A stretch of 53,654 nt of DNA, taken from the NCBI RefSeq assembly GCF_010470665.1, contig NZ_VOPZ01000002.1, forward strand, positions 188,890-242,543, written 5' to 3'. The notes under the pieces are model-generated. The model saw nothing but the letters and a program-made list of their open reading frames with translations. It ran no database searches and was not told where the DNA came from. The stretch comes from Desulfovibrio sp. JC022. Lineage in GTDB: Bacteria; Desulfobacterota; Desulfovibrionia; Desulfovibrionales; Desulfovibrionaceae. The translations under genes and the position numbers were made by a program. Shown here one piece after another: positions 50,351 to 53,654 of this stretch; position 1 is the first letter of the stretch; every line of letters begins with the position of its first letter.

Positions 50351-51097
50351 TCAGCTTAAGCTCTGCACAATGGCAGGCAGAACCTCTTCCGCCGCGCCCT
50401 GAAGAAACACATCGCTAAATGATGTGTAGGCGGACGGAGCCTTGTTTATCTCGATAATACAGCCCCCCGCTTCCTGTATCCGGGGCGGAATGAGGCTGGC
50501 GGGAACAACGTCCCCGGAAGTCCCGGCAACGATAACCAGATCGGACTGATCGGCAAGTTCAAAGGCTGCCTTGTAAGCTTCAGAAGGAATCTGTTCTCCA
50601 TAGAAAACCAGATCCGGCCTGATTATCCCGGAACATTGCGGACATCTCACCGGAAGTTCAACCCCGGCATCAATTCGTTCCGCAGGGAACGGAGCAAAAC
50701 ACTCCATGCAATAAAAGTCACTGCAATTGCCATGAAATTCAATCACGTTCACGGACCCGGCACGCTGATGCAAGCCGTCAATATTCTGGGTGATCACACC
50801 TTGCAAATATCCGTCTTTTTCCAGCTGGGCCAGTCCCCGGTGACCTGCATTAGGTTCGGCACTTTTAAGCATGGAATCCGCTTCCAGCAAAAATTTCCAA
50901 ACTGTAACAGGATCGGACTGCAAGGCTCGGATAGAAGCAACCTTTTCCGGGTCGTATTTGGACCACAACCCGCCCGGACTGCGAAAATCAGGTATACCGC
51001 TGGCAACAGACATCCCCGCTCCGGTCAAAGCAACAGCACAACGTGCTTTTTTAATAAGCTGCGTTGCCTGTTCTATCCCGGATTTAAGGTTGCCCAT
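50351..51097 (-). CDS. Sir2-family NAD-dependent protein deacylase
   Basis: A 248-residue sirtuin. NAD-binding GAGMSVASGIPDFRSPGGLWSKY, ITQNIDGLHQRAG, catalytic His in IEFHGN, and the zinc pairs CMEC and CPQC. VIVAGTSGDVVPAS and IIEINKAP complete the fold. It removes acyl groups from lysines in the cytosol; the acyl specificity is not known. It sits seven bases after the PHP gene and 61 bases before tolQ. Confidence 0.93.
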   Translation of the reverse strand: MGNLKSGIEQATQLIKKARCAVALTGAGMSVASGIPDFRSPGGLWSKYDPEKVASIRALQSDPVTVWKFLLEADSMLKSAEPNAGHRGLAQLEKDGYLQGVITQNIDGLHQRAGSVNVIEFHGNCSDFYCMECFAPFPAERIDAGVELPVRCPQCSGIIRPDLVFYGEQIPSEAYKAAFELADQSDLVIVAGTSGDVVPASLIPPRIQEAGGCIIEINKAPSAYTSFSDVFLQGAAEEVLPAIVQSLS

Positions 51098-51104
51098 ATC
51101 TTGC

Positions 51105-51761
51105 CTAGCAACGTTTCATTATTTTCTGAACCAATTCGCGAGAATTTTCCTCGGCTTGTGCATACTCTTCAATGCTTAATCCTGCGCCAAGGGCAACCTT
51201 ACGGCGCATTTCCAAACCGACAAGATCGCCGGGAGCGTGCGCATCATTATTGATTACCAGCTTGGCCCCGTGCTTCCGAGCAAGAGCCGCCACATGCCCA
51301 TTAGTCAGGCTGTGTCCCTTGCGGGTGGTAATCTCCAAGTAGACACCATATTCAGCGGCAAGTTTAACTTCCACGTCAGTAATCATGCCGGGATGGGCCA
51401 ATACGTCAACTTTAGCTTCAATAGCAGCAAGATTTGTACCCTCGGCAACCGGTTCCACAATGGTTTCACCGTGACAGACCACAATCTGGGCACCGGCTTT
51501 ACGGGCATATTCAGTCATGTCTCCGATCAGTCCCGGAGGAACATGGGTCAGCTCCACTCCGGCAAAGACATCAATATCAAAATAATGACCGTGTTTCTTT
51601 GCAAATCTGCGAACATTTTCAAGAATAATATCAATATTGCTGGAATCGGCATGATCAGTCATTGCCAGAGCACGGTAACCCGCAACCTTGGCCCGTCTAG
51701 CCAGTTCCGCAGGGATAAGTTCCCCGTCGCTGAACACAGTATGGGTATGAAAATCTATCAT
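51105..51761 (-). CDS. PHP-domain phosphatase/hydrolase
   Basis: A 218-residue metal-dependent phosphoesterase. MIDFHTHTVFSDGELIPAELARRA is the PHP first motif, followed by AMTDHADSSN, VFAGVELTHVP, VCHGETIVEPV, LAHPGMI and VINNDAHAPGDLVG, giving the trinuclear metal site. Relatives are histidinol-phosphate phosphatase and other PHP enzymes; there is no his operon nearby, so substrate is open. Its ribosome site overlaps the stop of the upstream bifunctional-nuclease-family gene. Confidence 0.88.
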   Translation of the reverse strand: MIDFHTHTVFSDGELIPAELARRAKVAGYRALAMTDHADSSNIDIILENVRRFAKKHGHYFDIDVFAGVELTHVPPGLIGDMTEYARKAGAQIVVCHGETIVEPVAEGTNLAAIEAKVDVLAHPGMITDVEVKLAAEYGVYLEITTRKGHSLTNGHVAALARKHGAKLVINNDAHAPGDLVGLEMRRKVALGAGLSIEEYAQAEENSRELVQKIMKRC

Positions 51762-51770
51762 AGAATCGAC

Positions 51771-52250
51771 CTACATTTTATATTTAAAGTCATCAGCGGA
51801 AAGTCCTTCCAGATCATCTTCCCAGCCGGACTTCTCTTCAACTTTTTCTTCAATATCTTTGGTCCCGGCCACATCTATAACCTTGCGCGCTACACGCACC
51901 GGACAGTCCGCCCGCACAGCCAAAGCCACAGCATCGGAAGGACGGGAATCAATCGCCACAAGCTCATCATCCTTACGGACCATGATCTCAGCGTAAAAAG
52001 TGCCCTGCTCGATATCGACGATATCAACAGACACCACTTCCCCGCCGAAAGTGGCAATGGTAGACAAAAGCAGATCGTGGGTCATGGGCCGCGGAAAAGA
52101 AACTTCATTGAGAACCAGTGAGATAGCCATGGCCTCCATAGCACCTATCCAGATAGGCAGGACCATGCCCAGTTCTTCGCTTTTCAATACCAGAACCGGG
52201 GTCTCGGTATCATTTTCCACCGCCAGACCGTAAACCTGCATTTCTACCAT
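51771..52250 (-). CDS. Bifunctional nuclease family protein (BFN/DUF151)
   Basis: A 159-residue protein. MVEMQVYGLAVENDTETPVLVLKSEELGMVLPIWIG, the helix with EAMAISLVLNEVSFPRPMTHDLL, and VAIDSRPSDAVALAVRADCPVRVARKVID are the family core. Plant members have RNase and DNase activity, but the bacterial role is not settled. It overlaps the end of miaB by seven bases, so translation is coupled. The last ~30 residues are acidic and appear unstructured. Confidence 0.9.
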   Translation of the reverse strand: MVEMQVYGLAVENDTETPVLVLKSEELGMVLPIWIGAMEAMAISLVLNEVSFPRPMTHDLLLSTIATFGGEVVSVDIVDIEQGTFYAEIMVRKDDELVAIDSRPSDAVALAVRADCPVRVARKVIDVAGTKDIEEKVEEKSGWEDDLEGLSADDFKYKM

Positions 52251-53620
52251 GGTTCCCCCACCTTAGCACCCACAAGGGAATGATTCTTGGCTTCAGTGAT
52301 CTTCACTTTGACCAGTTTGCCTCCGAGCTGCTGCCCTTCATCATAACCTGCAAAGTGGACATTGACCACCCGCCCGCCGGGATCTTTACCCCGCCATGAC
52401 ATGCCGCCAACTTCCTGCCTCTTGCTGGGTCGCTCCAGCAGAACCACGGTTTCAAGACCTTCTAAAGCTTCTAGACTTTCTCTAGTAATACGGTTTTGTC
52501 TTTCCTGCAAGCGGGCAAGGCGCGCCTGCGCGACATCTTCAGGAACTTTCGGTTTCATTTTTACAGCCGCAACTCCCGGACGATCGGAGTACTTAAAGGA
52601 AAAGCTGCTTTCATAACGCACCCGTTCCAGCATATCCATGGTCTGTTCAAAATCTTCGTCTGTCTCGCCGGGGAAACCCACAATTAAATCCGTGGTCAAG
52701 GAAATATTCGGACAGGCCTCTTTCAGCCCTTCCACAATTCCAAGATAACGTTCGCGGTCATATTTGCGGCCCATCTTTTTCAGAATATTATCTGAACCGG
52801 ACTGCACGGGAAGGTGCAGGCTGGGACAAAGATTGGGCAGCTCGCCAAAGGCTTTGATCACCTCAGGAGCGATGTCCTTGGGATGGGAAGTGGTGAAACG
52901 AATGCGCTCCAGACCTTCTATAGCGGAAATTTTGTAGAGCAGCTCTGCAAAGCTGATATCGTCGCCTTTTTTATCTATACCGAAGCTGTTCACGTTCTGG
53001 CCCAGCAAACAAATTTCACGGATGCCGGATTTAACCAAATGCTGACATTCTTTGATAACAGCTTCCGACAAACGGGATTTCTGACGACCACGGGTATAAG
53101 GCACGATGCAATAAGCGCAGAAATTATCGCAGCCCTGCATGATATTCACAAATGCCTGACCGGGAATGGTTCCGATACCCGGAGGGATCAAGTCCAGATT
53201 GGGCTGCATTTCACCGCCCTCACGTTCCGGGTAATCGGCGAGAAAATCATTGAGAACCAGCCGCTTATCATGATTTGCGGCAAGATCTTCCAGCGCGTCC
53301 GGGGCCTGTGCAATACCGTCACTGCCGAAAACAAGGCGTACGTGCGGGAATTTTTCAAGGAATCCGTCACCGATCTGCTGGGCAACACAACCGCCAACAG
53401 CCGCAAAGCTACCGGGCTTCTTGCACAGCGGAGCCAGCCGTCCCAGCACGCTGTAAACTTTCTGCTCCGGCTTCTCGCGAACGGAACAGGTGTTAAGAAT
53501 AAATATATCTGCTTCAGATTCAGTAACAGCTGTCCAGCCACGGCTCTCCATGGCCCGGATCAGCCAGTCTGAATCGTGCACGTTCATCTGACATCCGAAT
53601 GTTAGTACTGTAAATTTCAT
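52244..53620 (-). CDS. miaB: tRNA methylthiotransferase MiaB
   Basis: A radical-SAM enzyme of 458 residues that adds a methylthio group to i6A37 of tRNAs. The N-terminal domain has three cluster cysteines (FGCQMNVHDSDW, LNTCSVREKPEQKV, VGGCVAQQ), the SAM motif is CDNFCAYC, and a TRAM domain lies at the C-terminus (ETVVLLERPS through LVKVKITEAKNHSLVG). TSHPKDI and PVQSGSDNILKKMGRKYDR fit the family. It is the first gene of the series that runs to pal. Confidence 0.96.
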   Translation of the reverse strand: MKFTVLTFGCQMNVHDSDWLIRAMESRGWTAVTESEADIFILNTCSVREKPEQKVYSVLGRLAPLCKKPGSFAAVGGCVAQQIGDGFLEKFPHVRLVFGSDGIAQAPDALEDLAANHDKRLVLNDFLADYPEREGGEMQPNLDLIPPGIGTIPGQAFVNIMQGCDNFCAYCIVPYTRGRQKSRLSEAVIKECQHLVKSGIREICLLGQNVNSFGIDKKGDDISFAELLYKISAIEGLERIRFTTSHPKDIAPEVIKAFGELPNLCPSLHLPVQSGSDNILKKMGRKYDRERYLGIVEGLKEACPNISLTTDLIVGFPGETDEDFEQTMDMLERVRYESSFSFKYSDRPGVAAVKMKPKVPEDVAQARLARLQERQNRITRESLEALEGLETVVLLERPSKRQEVGGMSWRGKDPGGRVVNVHFAGYDEGQQLGGKLVKVKITEAKNHSLVGAKVGEPW

Positions 53621-53654
53621 ACCCGGCTCATACGCTATATATATATGATGGTAA

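Overview
The window looks like chromosome of a Gram-negative sulfate reducer of the Desulfovibrio / Maridesulfovibrio type. I infer this from the complete Tol-Pal envelope operon, a membrane-anchored tetraheme class III (c3-type) cytochrome, an exosortase fused to an EpsI domain, many c-di-GMP proteins, moderate G+C, and a family of short palindromic intergenic repeats of a kind common in these genomes. I see no rRNA, tRNA, CRISPR array, transposase, integrase or prophage block. The gene content is mostly core, with small accessory pockets.

Layout. 1-4234 (minus): glycan and protein-sorting cluster of glycosyltransferase, O-antigen-type polymerase, exosortase-EpsI and the start of a TPR lipoprotein. 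4483-6753 (plus): a large EAL-CBS-GGDEF regulator. 6907-12415 (minus): DNA metabolism, dnaX-ybaB-recR-recD2, with palindromic repeats in three of the gaps. 12493-13955 (minus): ilvE and a small CBM48-type protein. 14295-19480 (plus): aminotransferase, homoserine dehydrogenase, an ApgM-type enzyme that may serve as homoserine kinase, a hot-dog thioesterase and an amidohydrolase. 19521-21074 (minus): an autoregulated-looking TetR operon. 21235-21732 (minus): tetraheme cytochrome. 22240-27539 (minus): purine salvage, a phosphoribosyltransferase followed by a complete BMP-type nucleoside/purine ABC importer.

27865-30889 (plus): a degenerate GGDEF protein and an S9 peptidase lipoprotein. 30971-36324 (minus): two tandem orphan solute-binding proteins with a dGTPase, then a flavin disulfide reductase and glucokinase. 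36537-38140 (minus): a MotB-first / MotA-second stator-like pair. 38382-39338 (minus): a metallo-beta-lactamase-fold hydrolase. 39523-45954: mostly plus-strand genes (Maf, a cysteine-rich exported protein, a Cache-HAMP-GGDEF cyclase, a LysE exporter, a DUF2007-type protein, a cyclase/formamidase-family enzyme, a CII-like small protein, PgpA), with one minus-strand solute-binding protein. 46042-53620 (minus): miaB, a bifunctional-nuclease-family protein, a PHP phosphatase and a sirtuin, followed by tolQ-tolR-tolA-tolB-pal.

The most unusual structure is the palindromic repeat family at 6811-6899, 9102-9232, 9894-9989, 10055-10144 and 16860-16940. Copies share a GYC-TYC-GRC head, a variable but self-complementary central hairpin and a GCTTCGC tail. 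Two copies differ by paired compensating changes, two lie tail-to-tail between ybaB and recR, and one appears to supply the recR ribosome-binding site. Other points of interest are the GGDKF degenerate cyclase that keeps an inhibitory-site motif, the hom-apgM pairing, the purine salvage operon with two intergenic hairpins, the solute-binding protein/dGTPase operon, and a possible Shine-Dalgarno-masking leader before the CII-like gene. All calls are made by eye from sequence; no database search was run.
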